NCBI GenBank assembly: GCA_022578965.1
Contig: MU400611.1
Coordinates: forward strand, 1 to 64,000
Source of the DNA: Xylaria sp. FL1777
Taxonomy: Eukaryota; Ascomycota; Sordariomycetes; Xylariales; Xylariaceae
Direction: 5' to 3'
DNA: 64,000 nucleotides
In this document: positions 22,671-33,574 of the stretch, piece after piece
How the letters are laid out: every line of letters begins with the position of its first letter
Numbering within the stretch: the first letter of the stretch is position 1
The notes under the pieces: generated by a model
Told to the model about the DNA's origin: nothing
Databases searched by the model: none
What the model saw: the letters and a program-made list of their open reading frames with translations, nothing else
Translations under genes and position numbers: made by a program

Positions 22671-24047
22671 AGTTAATAAAGTTAAAAAGGATTTAAAGTT
22701 CTAAAAAAAACATTTAAGTATTATATTTTTAAAGAAATAAAAGCTTAAAAGTTAAAGTTATATTTAAAAATCTTATAAATATATAACTATAATAAGCTTA
22801 TAACTTAAAAAAATTAATAAAGTTATAAAAGTATAAAAAATTAAAAAATAATAAGCTAATATATAAATGTAAAGTTTATTTATTAAAATTTTTATAAAAT
22901 AAGTTTATTAAGAAATTTTACGAATATTTATTACATAAATACTAAAAAGCAACAAAAATAGTTTAATAACTACAAAAAAAATATAATTTTCTAAAATTAT
23001 AAAACATAATTAAGTTTATTATAAAAAAATATAATATTTGCAATAAAGCTAAAATAGCTTAATATAAGCTTTATAAACTATTATAACTTATATATATACT
23101 TAAATAAATATAGCATATTATTGCTTAAAATTTTATTATAGCACTATTTTTATTAACTAATTTAGTTATAAAAGTATAATATAATAAAATATAAGTTATT
23201 ATTAATAAATTTATTAAGTATGCTTATTTTTTACTATTTAAAAGAAATATAATAGCTAAATAATTTATATATGCCTTTATATATTAATACTTAAATAAAT
23301 ATAAATTATTAAAGAAAATTATTTTAAATTAAAATAAGTTATTTATTTTTAAGTTTAAAACAAGTTTTTTTAAACTTATTAGTATTAAACTTAAATTTTT
23401 AACTATTTATTATTTATAAACTAATAAATAAACAAAAAAACTAAATTAAATACTAAAATAATATTTATAAAGTTATATTAACTATTAATAAAATAATTAA
23501 ATAAAATTATTACTAATAGCACAAATTTTATATAATATATTAATAAATAAAAATATAAATATATTTTTATATAAAGCTATTTATAAATAATAAGCAGCTA
23601 TTAAAAAACAAGAAAAAACATTAATAAAAGCATTTATTATTTTAATTATAATACCTTAAGCAAAAACTATTGCAATAAAAATAAAAACACTATAAGCTAA
23701 ACTATAATTATACCTTTAGTTTTTATAACAATAAATATTAGTATATTATAACAAAAAACAAACTAAAAAGCTAACCTTTAAGAAAAAAAACAAGGTTTAT
23801 TTATTATAACAAAAATAAAACGTAAACATTAATATCTTTTAAATTAAAATAAAACAACTAAACAATAAATTAAAATTTAAAAAACTTAGTTTTTTTAAAG
23901 TTAAAAAAATTATTTTATTTACTAATTATAAACTATTATTATTAAAAAATATGCAAAGTTACCTTGTTTTTTACATTTTTTTACTAAAACTAGCACTTAT
24001 TAAAATATTTATTAAAATATAACTAAAAATAAAAACAAATTAAAACA
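22671..24047 (+). pseudogene. A1 integrase relic
   Basis: The HHCC zinc-binding domain is visible at about 22900-23060: Leu-Leu-His (near 22930), then Tyr-Asn-Ile-Cys-Asn-Lys-Ala-Lys (near 23028-23055). The catalytic core follows, with a Lys-Tyr-Ala-Tyr-Phe-Leu block near 23215. At about 23395-23450 is the conserved Tyr-His-Pro-Gln-Thr…Glu-Arg-Leu-Asn motif, now reading Tyr-Tyr-Leu-stop-Thr-Asn-Lys. The C-terminal part (23780-24030) keeps residues of the GPF/Y-like module and the His-Pro-Val-Phe-His-Ile-Ser-Leu-Leu block, decayed to Tyr-Leu-Val-Phe-Tyr-Ile-Phe-Leu-Leu. It inserted cDNA into the genome when active. Confidence 0.85.
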
Positions 24048-24144
24048 TTTATAAAGTTAAAAATATATTAGATTTTTATTAAAATAACAATAATATTAAG
24101 TATTTTATTAAATAAAAAGAATATTTATATGCTAATAATACTTA
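24048..24144 (+). pseudogene. A1 chromodomain relic, cut by element Y
   Basis: At 24048 the frame reads Tyr-Lys-Val-Lys-Asn-Ile-Leu, matching the chromodomain start (Tyr-Glu-Val-Glu-x-Ile-Leu). Then comes Lys-Tyr-Phe-Ile-Lys followed by a stop where the conserved Trp of Leu-Val-Lys-Trp is expected, and Tyr-x-x-Asn-Asn-Thr. The next codon in the family is Trp of the aromatic cage; element Y begins exactly there. The rest continues at 32852. Chromodomains of Gypsy integrases bias insertion toward heterochromatin. Confidence 0.85.
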
Positions 24145-24351
24145 TAGTAAGGTCTATTATAAGTAGTAAAACAATTAAGCATAAAAAGTGTAATGTAAAT
24201 TAAAAAAAAAAGGGCTTTATAAGCAATTGCTACGCAATTGCCTTAAGTATAAGCTTTATATAGCTATTTAGTTAAGCTACTATAGCTATAAGTAAAAATA
24301 CTACTGTAGCTAAACCTTATAAATATGAAGTTTTTTTTTTAGTTTGTATTA
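24145..24351 (-). repeat. Y LTR (3' LTR on the - strand)
   Basis: 207 bp, from TAGTAAGGTCTATTATAAG to AGTTTGTATTA. Aligns without gaps over the stretches compared to 32640-32846, with transitions only. It contains the palindromic AAGCAATTGCTACGCAATTGC.. core near 24220-24240. Confidence 0.93.
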
Positions 24352-24468
24352 AGTACTAAAGCACAAAAGAAAAATTGTTAACTTTAATAAGGCTAATTTA
24401 GCTATTTATACAAACTAATCTTTATTTTAAAGATTATAATTAATTTAAGTTATTTATTAATTAATTAA

Positions 24469-24942
24469 TTAAGCAAGCATAACTTTTTGTAGCTTTTTAT
24501 ACGGTTGCTTGCTAGTAATAAGCTTTATAGCCTTTGCTTTATTTTTATTTTTTAGTTTTAACTTAGCTTGTTTTTTTATATAAGCTTAATATTTTTTAAC
24601 TAAGTTTTTAGCTAATTAAAGTTGCTATTTTGATTTTTATTAGTTGTTTTTATAACTATATTTTTTCTACTTAACTAAATAGTTAAAACTTAACTTAGTT
24701 TAATTAATATAATGCTTTAAAATGGTTTTAATTTTAAACAAATTACTTTTTTCGTTGGAGTTTTGCTTATTATAAATAAAACTAAGTAAAAATACAGTTT
24801 AATAAAATGGGTTTTTACTTTGTTAGCTAAGTAAAAAGTATGCAATAAAAATTATAAAGTGTATGCTAAAAGTTCTTAGTAAATTAATACGATAAGCTAG
24901 CTAACTTATTTGTTTTATTATTTTATATAATTTAGCGCGTTG
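24469..24942 (-). pseudogene. Y pol C-terminus with chromodomain
   Basis: Reading on the - strand directly after the integrase C-terminal piece, the frame continues past a stop at 24942. It runs through a Leu-Ala-Tyr-Arg-Ile-Asn-Leu block and a Ser-Ile-His-Phe block to a chromodomain at about 24741-24624. That domain reads Phe-Lys-Ile-Lys-x-Ile-Leu-Lys-His, then Asn-Tyr-Leu-Val-Lys followed by a stop at the expected Trp, Lys-Lys-Tyr-Ser-Tyr-Lys-Asn-Asn, and a stop at the expected Trp. A Lys-rich tail follows, and the polyprotein ends at a TAA whose last base is 24469. About 120 bp separate this from the LTR. Confidence 0.8.
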
Positions 24943-25203
24943 CTATAAGTACTTTTTAAACAGGTTATTAAAAAGATAATATCTTTTATGCAGCTTTAAA
25001 TAAACTTCGTTTTTAATATTAAACTTTATAAGCTTATGTTTATTATTATAATAATACTTAGCTTTTATAATAGCAAAGTTTATAGTTAACTTAGCATTTT
25101 TGCGCAAATGTTTACAAAAAAAACAAATGTTTTTTAATGTGCTATATAACTTATTATTGCTAGTAAATATGTTATTAAAACTAAAAAGTTTAAATTTAAA
25201 CAA
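24943..25203 (-). pseudogene. Y integrase C-terminal domain, open fragment
   Basis: An 86-codon stop-free stretch. Its second half closely matches the C-terminal segment of fungal Gypsy integrases: Ala-Lys-Tyr-Tyr-Tyr-Asn-Asn-Lys-His-Lys, then Ile-Lys-Phe, Asn-Glu-Val-Tyr-Leu-Lys-Leu-His-Lys and Tyr-Tyr-Leu, leading to the GPF/Y module. Asn residues stand where the family has Asp (G-to-A). The initiating Met is internal to the ancestral polyprotein and is not a real start. An open frame on the opposite strand (25100-25285) is its antisense shadow. Confidence 0.85.
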
Positions 25204-25803
25204 TTGCTTATGCAGTAAAAACTTAATAGGATTTAAGTATGCATTATTAAGGTTTTATTGCAGGAATAAAAAAACATTTACTTAATTGCAATTAAAATAA
25301 GCAAAGATGTAGTACTAAATAGCAATTTTAACAGTTTAATTTTTACGCTTAAATATGCTATTACTTTATAAATAATACGCAGCAGTTATTAAAAGCTATA
25401 CATTATATTTTTTTTATAGATTTATTTAAAACTTCAAAGTAAACTTACAGTTATAATTAAAAATAATGCTACTTAGTATGCTTTAGTTATATAATAAAAG
25501 CATTTTAACAAAAGTAAAACTTTAATTTTTTGCTATATACGTTTTATAACTTAGAATTAATAACGTATGTTTAAATGTAGCATACGTTATAAGCATTAAT
25601 ATATTATAATATGTATACTTATTTAATTGCTATAAAGTTTTTATTACTAATATATTAAGCAGATTTATAATAAAGTTTATTATAACTGTTTTTATAAGTT
25701 GAAAATTTTTAGGTTAAATTAGCTAATAATTGCTATTTGGTTTATTTTAACTTATTGCGTAAAATTTACAATTATTATAATGCTATAAATATGTTTTTAC
25801 TTT
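25204..25803 (-). pseudogene. Y integrase catalytic core relic
   Basis: The 600 bp between the zinc-binding piece and the C-terminal piece is the right length for the DDE core (about 180-200 residues). Position and flanking domains support the assignment; individual catalytic residues were not resolved because of stops and probable small indels. Confidence 0.65.
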
Positions 25804-25998
25804 CTAAGTTTTTTTTTTAATAAAAAAACCTTTAAGGTTATATATTATACGCTTTTTACTAAAGTAGTGTTTATTATTATAAGCTATAGCAAGAAATTTG
25901 CTAATTTGATTTTTAGGAATGCAAAAGTAATAATAGCTTTTTTTGTTAATATTATAAAGCAGTTTATTTATAATTGCGAAAAGATAACTTAAGCGCAA
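25804..25998 (-). pseudogene. Y integrase HHCC domain, open fragment
   Basis: A 64-codon stop-free stretch. The second half, Ile-Pro-Lys-Asn-Gln…Phe-Leu-Ala-Ile-Ala-Tyr-Asn-Asn-Lys-His-Tyr-Phe-Ser-Lys…Tyr-Asn-Leu-Lys-Gly, fits the start of Gypsy integrase. There a conserved Ala-His-Asp-x-x-x-His-x-Gly-x-x-Arg-Thr motif supplies the first two zinc ligands; the first His reads Tyr here (C-to-T). The two Cys ligands would fall downstream in the broken core. The start Met is incidental. Confidence 0.8.
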
Positions 25999-27882
25999 AA
26001 AATTTGCAGCGTTTTTATTGCTATTTATACGTATTACGTTTAAAGTTTTATAATACTTTAGGTTTTTATTATAATTAGCAATGATTTTTAATTTTATTTT
26101 ATTATTTATAACGGCTTTTATTAATACTAACTAAATGTTATTAAGCATAAGATTTTTATTGGTTTTTTATATGTTGCTTTTTGTATTAAGTAAGTTTTTA
26201 ATGTTTTTAAAACAACTTAGTGCATTTAGTATGTAGTTAATATAGCTAAGCAAATAGTATACTTATAAACTATATTAAAAAAGGTAAATTAAGGCATTAA
26301 TAAAGTGCTTATTAGTGCAATTTATAAATGCAATGTTTAAATTAGTTTAGTTAATAATGCTTTTAGTAGCAAAATAGTTAATAAAAACAACTATAAAGTT
26401 TTTTAACGCTTTAATTATTATATATAAACGTTTATATGCTTATATAATACAACTTACTTTTATTTTAAAAAAACTATACTACAACTTAGAAATTAAAATA
26501 TATTTGCTTAAATATATAACAGAAAATATTTATATACTAAAGATAAAAGTACTTAATTGCTACACGTAATTATTTTTTATGTAGTATAGTATAATACTAA
26601 AGCTTTGCTTAAAAGATGCATTTATTTATATATATAACAACTTGCTAAAGTTATAATAATGCAGTATAGTATATAAACAAATAAAATCTTAAATAGCTTA
26701 AAATAACGCTTTTTTAGCTTTTGTAGGTTTAAAGAAAGTTAAGCAATAATATGCTTAATGCTTATTAAAGTTATTTACTTTAAACTTTTTAAACTTATAT
26801 TTTTTATTAAGCAACGTAGTTTTGCGTTTTTGCAATAGTTTTAAAATCTTTGCGTAAAACAGAATTAATAAACATAAAAAACCTATAATACTTAAGTATT
26901 GTTCGAAAGCTTTAAGTTAACAAGAAAACTTAATGTTTTATATTACTTTAACTTTTTGCTTAGTAGTTAATATACTAAAAGCGTTTATTTAAAAGCTTAA
27001 AAGCTTAATAGAAAAATATACTATAAAAGACTTTTTTAGCAAAAAGAATATTTTTTTGCTTTAAAACAGCTTAAAAATAGTGCGTAAATAAAAAAGGTGT
27101 TCTTTTTTAGTATTAAAATAAATTATAATATTATTAATAAAAGCGCAATAAAAGTGCTTGAACTTTTTAAGTAAGCAATTTATAAACTATTATATATATG
27201 CAAGTATATTGTAAAATTTTATAAGTATAACTATAAACTATTTAAAACTTTTTAAGCTAACAATAATAAATCTATTGTAATAATTAGAATGTATTCTAAA
27301 TTAATAAAAGAAAAAAGTTATGTTTATATAAGTTATATATTTTTTTCTTTTAATTAACAAAATAACTTTAAATTAAAAAAGCAAAAGATAATTGTTTAAA
27401 ATAGCTACTTTGTTTAAAGTTTATAAGTTAATTACTAATTATAAGTATAGTTTTTTTTTTTTTTGCGTTTAAACTATAAAAGTAAAATGCGCAAATAAAG
27501 TAGGTTTATTAACTTATTTTATTTAATTTTATATATAAAGCTAATTAAAAATAAAATTAATAGCTTTTTTATTGCAAATGCTTAAAAAATAAAATTAATT
27601 GTTTAACTTAGTTTTTTGCTAATTGTTTACTAAAAGTATTTTTATAAGTTTATTTTTAAGGATATTAATAATACTTTAGTTTTGCTAGATTTTAAGAATT
27701 TTATTAATTAGTTACAGGATTTTTTTTGCTGTTATATTTCTGCTAGTATAAATAAAATAGCTAGCTAGCAATATAACTTCGTTTTTTTTGTTAGGTTTTT
27801 TGATTTTTAAAGTAGAAATAATTTTGCAAATCTTAAGTTTTAGCACGTTTAAGTCTATTGTATTATTTATTTCCTTTAGTAA
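25999..27882 (-). pseudogene. Y RNase H and reverse transcriptase region (position-based)
   Basis: In Ty3/Gypsy order the RT and RNase H precede the integrase, so on the - strand they should lie here. Fragments such as Thr-Ile-Tyr-Leu…Ile-Tyr-Asn-Ser-Leu near 27190-27240 are compatible with the catalytic-box neighbourhood, but I could not fix the Tyr-x-Asp-Asp box. No open frame. Confidence 0.45.
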
Positions 27883-28236
27883 CTAATTAGCTAATTTTTT
27901 AATTATGCTATATATTGCATTAATAACTAAGCTAATAGTTAAAATATTAGCTTGTTTAAGCGTGTTTATTATATTAGCAATATTAGTTATATTAATATAA
28001 GAGTTAAAGTTATAGCTAAAAATATATACATTAGTAATAATTTGTTTAAGCATAAAAGTTAAATTAATTAACTTGTTTACATAAAACGCGTTAAAAAACT
28101 TAAAGTTATTAAAAATATAAATGCTTTTATTAATAATATTTAAGCTAATACTAATAACGTTAATAGTTTTAGTACTAGTGTTTTTAAGTATTATGCTAAA
28201 CAAGGTATTTATAGCTATAATGCTTACAGCTAGCAT
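27883..28236 (-). CDS. 117-codon open frame inside Y, unrecognised
   Basis: The longest stop-free Met-initiated frame in Y. The product is rich in Ile, Asn, Leu and Lys, with an even hydrophobic pattern and a Cys-free composition. It lies just upstream (on the - strand) of where RT is expected, so it may be a fragment of the protease-RT linker or the protease itself, though no Asp-Ser/Thr-Gly motif can be seen. The codons are AT-saturated like the surroundings. Chance survival of an open stretch in a decayed polyprotein is the simplest reading; a real gene is unlikely. Confidence 0.25.
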   Translation of the reverse strand: MLAVSIIAINTLFSIILKNTSTKTINVISISLNIINKSIYIFNNFKFFNAFYVNKLINLTFMLKQIITNVYIFSYNFNSYINITNIANIINTLKQANILTISLVINAIYSIIKKLAN

Positions 28237-31200
28237 AATTATTTTTAAACATGCTTTTTAAGATTTTTTTTTAGCTTTACTATTAAAAAACTGCTTTTAA
28301 ATAGTGCTAATATAAGTACTTTTAAGTATAGTTTTAATTTAAAGCAAAAAATTAGCTAAAACTACACTTTTAAAAATAGTAAACTTAACAAGTGCAGCTA
28401 TACTATTTTTATAAAATAGCTTAAACATAAAATTATAATTAGTAAGCAAAGGTTTATATGTAGCTAAAGCTTATACTGTAGTACTAAGCTTAAAAAATAT
28501 TTTGCAAGCTAAAATAACTTTTTATATATATAAGTGCATACATAAATATACTTAAAATAAAATTTTAAAGTTATTTATGTTAACTATAGTTATTTTTGCT
28601 TTTTTATAATTAATAACTATACTTTATAGATTTAAATATTTAGTGCTTAGTAAAAAACAAAGTGTTATGTTTTTTTTAACTATTTAAGCTTTTTTTTTAA
28701 TTTGCAAAAGCTTAAAAAATTTATAATTATTATGTTTTAACAAGTAAAGTTTAAACTTAGCTTTTAATATATAGTAAAAGCAGCTTTTATTAATGCTTCT
28801 AATTTTTTTTGCTTATTAACCTTTTTAATGTTTAATTATATATTTATAAGTATTAAAAAGCTTATGTGTAATAATGCTTTATAATATATTTATGTTTAAG
28901 CATACTTAAACTTTTTTATTATTAGGTTTAGCATATATATTTATTTTAAAATATAAATATTTAACGTTAAAACAATTTAATAAGTTATTTAAAATATTAA
29001 CAACTAAAAGTGCTTAACGTATATAAAATATAATTAGCTTAGCTTTAGATTTAACGCTTTTAATTTTTATAAAAATACTTATTTTTAGCTAATATAAAGC
29101 TAAGTTTGCTTATGATTTATTTGTATTATAAGTTTTTAAGTAATAAAACAACTAATTATAAAAATTAAACAAAGTGCAATAACGCTTGCATATATGCATT
29201 ATTAAATTAACAAGTAACTAAGATATAATTTGTTTATATAAACAATTAATATATTTATAAGCATGTTAGTTTTTGTTATATAACAAGTTAAAAGTTTTTT
29301 TATAATATTTATATATATTATTATAGTTTATTACTATAAAAGCTGTGCTATTTAAGCTTTTTAAAAAAAAGAAAGTTAAATTTTTAAACTTAAAAGAAAT
29401 GAACTTAAAATTAAAATTTATAAAATAAGCTTAGTTGCAATTTTTTTTATGCTTATTATATTTATTTTAATAATGCTTATAACTATATTTACGTTTGCGT
29501 TTTTTTTTTTTATAAAGGCTTATTATTATTATTTTTACTATTTTTGCTAAACTTATTTTTATTTTTTAACTTATATTTATATTTGTTTTTACAAAACTTG
29601 CAATTATAACTTTTAAGCAAAGGCAATTAGTATTATATATATTGCTTTTTTTTTTTGCGTGCGTAAAGGAACATTTTTTTTGTTGCTGCAATAAAAATTA
29701 GCTTTACTTTAGCAATTTTAATTATATATTTAGCTAACAATTTTTTTTCTTTAAAAGCATAAAAGTATTATTTAATGTTTATATTTATATAAGTTTAAAT
29801 AAAGACTATTATGCTTTACTAATTATTATTATCTTTAATTAAAGTTTTTATTGCTTTAATATATTATAGCTTTTTTTAAATAAAAGTTATTATTGCTATG
29901 TTTTTTTAAGCTATATTTTCTAAAGTAAACTTAGTGCTATTAAATTGTTAAGTTGCTTTAAAAGCAAGCATTACAAATTAAATCATAAATTTATTAAGTA
30001 TTTTGTTTAATCTTTTAATATAATAGCTTATATATATAGCTAATGTTAACTTATTATTTTATTATATTACTGCAGTTTTTTTTAATAAAGTTTAAAACAT
30101 TTTTAATATTTGCTTTTTATTAAAGTTATAAATGCTTAAGTTTTTAAAGAACAAAAAAATATAATTTATAAAGCAATAAATATTAATAAAGATTAGTTTA
30201 TTACTATTTATAATTATGCTAACATTTTTAAAATTATTTTAATTAAGATTAAAATAGCTAATATTAAAACGTTTTAGCTTATTTAATTTGCTAATAGTAA
30301 ATTTGTTTGATTTTTTTTTAGAGGTAGCACTTTAGTTAGTACGATTGCTTTAATTAAGCAAGTTAACTTCGTTTTTGCAAAAAAGTTGTTTACTGCTTTT
30401 ATTATTACTATTATTATTATTTAAAAGATTATCTAGATTTAAGTTAACGTTTATATTTATACATTTTTTAGCTTTTTTTTATAACTATTAAAAGCATAAC
30501 TTTTTGCTTTTTTAAATTATTAGTACATAGTAAAAAACTTAAATAGTTCGTTTTAGTTAAAACTATTGCTTTTAAGTGCTATTTTATATACAGTTAATTA
30601 TGCAAGTATAAAAATAGCAGCTTTTATATTAAAAACAAAAGTAAAGTTAGTTATTATAAGTAGCATAGTTATTATTATTATATTAGCTGTAATGTTTGCA
30701 GTAAATAATACAAAAAGCACAAAAGCTACTATTTAAGCAAAAAGTATTACTAAAAAAGCTACTAGTTAAGTAGTTTTAATTAATAAGCATAGTACTATAT
30801 TAATATTAAAGTTAAACCAAAAAGCAAAAAAATAATTAATACTTACTAAACTAAAAGTTATTAAGTGTAATAATTTCTATAGTAGTTTTTAATAAAAGTT
30901 GCTTGTTAATTTAACAGGCATAACTATTATAAGTATTAAAAACAGAGCTGCTTTGTTTTTTTAAAGCAATTATAATTTAAAACTAAGTATATTTATATAA
31001 AATAATAGTAAAAATAGCTAAAATAAAACTAGTTATTTTAATACTAGCTAATATAGCATTAATATTCTTAATAAAAATAGTGCTAAACTATTATAAGTAT
31101 AAAGTAGGCAATTTAAAAGTTTTTTTAGTATATTTTCTATTTAATTATTATTTTTAACAACTTAGTTTATTGTTTTTTAGAAATAATTAACTTGCTTACT

Positions 31201-32639
31201 TAAAGTATTTAAATCTTTAGTAAACATTTTATTAGTTTTTAGAAAATTTAGCTTATAATAGACATTTTTATTTAGCTTTTTTTAGTTTTAAACGATTTAA
31301 GCTATTTTTTAATTTTAATTAGCTAATTTATTTGTTAAGTATTACTATATTTTTTTATTGTTGCTTATTTGCTTTAAAGTTAGCAATAAACCTTTTTTTT
31401 AATTAAAAAAAAAAGCATTAGTATTAATATTAGTTATAGCTGTTTTTTTTAGCAAAAAAGCACTTATAGTTTGCAAGTCCTAAGTTTTTTTTTTAAAACA
31501 AACTAGTTTAAAAGTAAACATAAAACACAATAGTTACAAACTATAAAATACATGCAATATTAGCAGTTAATTTAGTAAGTTAGCTAGTTTTTTGTTTATT
31601 TTAAAAGGTTTAAGCGGTTAATCTAATAAGTTAACTAATTTTTTGCTTATTTTAGCAAGTTTTAGTGTTAAATTTTTAATAACAAACTTAGTTTTAAAAC
31701 TTTTGTAGTTTAATAAAGTACTTATTTGCAAATTTAAAAGTAAATCGTTAAAATATTTGCTTAGTAAATCGTTTTATTTACTGTTCTAGCTTGCTGTTAA
31801 AGCTAATAGTAATAAGTAACGCAAGCTAAAAAATAACGTAAAATATAAAATGTAAGTATATAAAGTGGTGCTAAAATTTAATGCATTAAAGTATATAAGT
31901 ATATAAGTAAATATAAATTAGCATGTTTATAAAACTTAAAAAATTTCTTTAAGTTTAACTAAGTTTATATTTAATTAAATTAATGTTACTTGCTTATTAG
32001 CTGCTTTACTAAATTGTTATATAATTTTATAAAGCAGGTAATTTAAAATTAAAAGTGCAATTAAATATAATGCAGATATAATAAAATCAAGTGAAATATG
32101 TTAGGTATTACATATATTAAAAAACCTAATGCAAGCAAAAAATAGCTAAGTGTAGTGCAAACTAATGTTTTAAGAACTAAAGGTTATATAACTATAAACG
32201 TTAACACAAAGTTAAATGTAGTAATATTTAAGTAGTATAGCTGTTTAGCAAATATAAAGCATGCAAAATACTTAGCTAATAAATAATTAATAATTAACGC
32301 TTGCAAGCAGCATAAATTTTTGCGGATTAACTATAAGTAGCATAAATTTTAGCGGATTAACTTCAACGAAAGTCGAAGTAAATACTAAAAGCGCTTTAAA
32401 TATTACAAGAACTAATCTAAAAAAAGTAAATAATAAGGTTTACGTAATTTAAAAGCTAAACTTTATTTGTTTTGCGTAGTTTTGCTAAAGAAAGTTTAAA
32501 TGTTATAAGAACTAATTTAAACAAAATAACAGTAAACTATGTAAATAAAAAAGCTATATTATATTTTGCATATATAACCTGCTAGCAAAAAAAAAAAACT
32601 AAAGTATAAAGTATTAATTACAGGGCTTATTTTACTATT
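28237..32639 (-). pseudogene. Y gag and protease region (position-based)
   Basis: About 4.4 kb between the 5' LTR on the right (32640-32846) and the open frame at 28236. T-rich on the + strand, consistent with A-rich coding on the - strand. This is longer than a normal Gypsy gag plus protease (about 2-2.5 kb), so it may contain an extra insertion or an unusually long leader. No zinc knuckle or protease motif could be fixed. Confidence 0.4.
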
Positions 32640-32846
32640 TAGTAAGGTTTACTATAAGTAGTAAAGCAATTAAGCATAAAAAGTGTAATATAGATTAAAA
32701 AAAAGGAGGCTCTGCAAGCAATTGCTACGTAATTGCTTTAAGCATAAGCTTTATATAGCTATTTAATTAAGCTACTATAGCTACAAGTAAGAATACTACT
32801 ATAGCTAAACTTTATAAATATAGAGTTTTCCTTTTAGTTTGTATTA
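32640..32846 (-). repeat. Y LTR (5' LTR on the - strand)
   Basis: 207 bp, TAGTAAGGTTTACTATAAG to AGTTTGTATTA, partner of 24145-24351. The ACTTA duplication follows at 32847-32851, and A1 chromodomain-tail sequence resumes. Confidence 0.93.
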
Positions 32847-33574
32847 ACTTAAAAACCTAAAAAACATTTAAAAACTGCTAAAATAATTATAAATTAGTTT
32901 TACTGTTAATATTTTAATTAGCTAAAACTAAAAAAAAAAGATTAACTTTAAATAAAACGTTTAATATGTTTTACTTAAACTTTAAAAAAACAACTAGTAA
33001 TAATTATGCTGCTTTAATGCACTATTTTTGTTTTTTAGTTATATAATGCTTTTTTGTTTTAATTTGCTTAAGCTTTTTTAAACTACTTAAACTATAAGCT
33101 ATAATAGCAGCTATTTTTTTTTGCTATAATTTCTTTTATTGCTTAAAACAACAAATTTTTACGCTTATTCTTTTATGCTTTTTTATTAGCATGTTTAATT
33201 TATTTTTTAGCTTTTTATATTAAAAAATAAGCTGCTATATTTGCTTTAAAAACAAATTTCTAGCGTTATAATTTATTTATTTAGCTGCAACATATTTAAT
33301 ACATTAATTAAAGTTAAATTTTAATATTAAACATTTTATGCTATAACAATTATAGCAAAAGCATAAAGCTATTTTAGTTAATTTTAATTTAATAAAAGAA
33401 AACAAAGCAAAGTTTTATTAAGCTTTTTGTTTGAAACGCAATAAGCAAGGTTTTTTAAAAACTTTACTAAACATAATAAGCACAAAAAACAAAAAAAAAG
33501 AAATAAAAAAAGAAAACTTATAAAAAAGGAAATATAGAATTATTAAAACAACAATTATAAAAGAAAAAAAATAA
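32847..33574 (+). pseudogene. A1 internal 3' end and polypurine tract
   Basis: Resumes A1 after Y; collinear with the reverse complement of about 53581-54300 in A2, with landmarks AATTATAAATTAGTTTTA near 32884 and AACAACAATTATAAAAG near 33548. The stretch immediately upstream of the 3' LTR, AAAAGAAAAAAAATAA (about 33559-33574), is the polypurine tract that would prime plus-strand synthesis. The middle part (33000-33480) is more diverged from A2 than the rest, and no gene is visible in it. Confidence 0.75.

Larger units (their letters stand above)
24145..32846 (-). mobile_element. Element Y: Ty3/Gypsy chromovirus inserted in A1
   Basis: An 8,702 bp element with 207 bp direct LTRs (24145-24351 and 32640-32846). 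It is flanked by the exact 5 bp duplication ACTTA (24140-24144 and 32847-32851), and A1 sequence resumes immediately after. Integrase pieces and a chromodomain read on the - strand, with the chromodomain nearest 24.5 kb, so the 5' LTR is the right-hand one. This is the least decayed element of the window: its integrase still has stop-free stretches of 64 and 86 codons, and GC is slightly higher than in A1. Its LTR differs in length and sequence from that of family A. Confidence 0.92.

Noticed and set aside
24200..24300. tRNA or structured RNA suggested by AAGCAATTGC/GCAATTGC symmetry
   Set aside because: It lies inside the Y LTR and is repeated at the other LTR; no cloverleaf or conserved tRNA boxes can be drawn.
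25100..25285. 61-codon open frame on the + strand
   Set aside because: It overlaps the integrase C-terminal fragment 24943-25203 on the opposite strand, which has a clear family match; this is its antisense shadow.
32640..32846. Solo LTR
   Set aside because: It pairs with 24145-24351, and the ACTTA duplication spans both, so it belongs to a full-length element.
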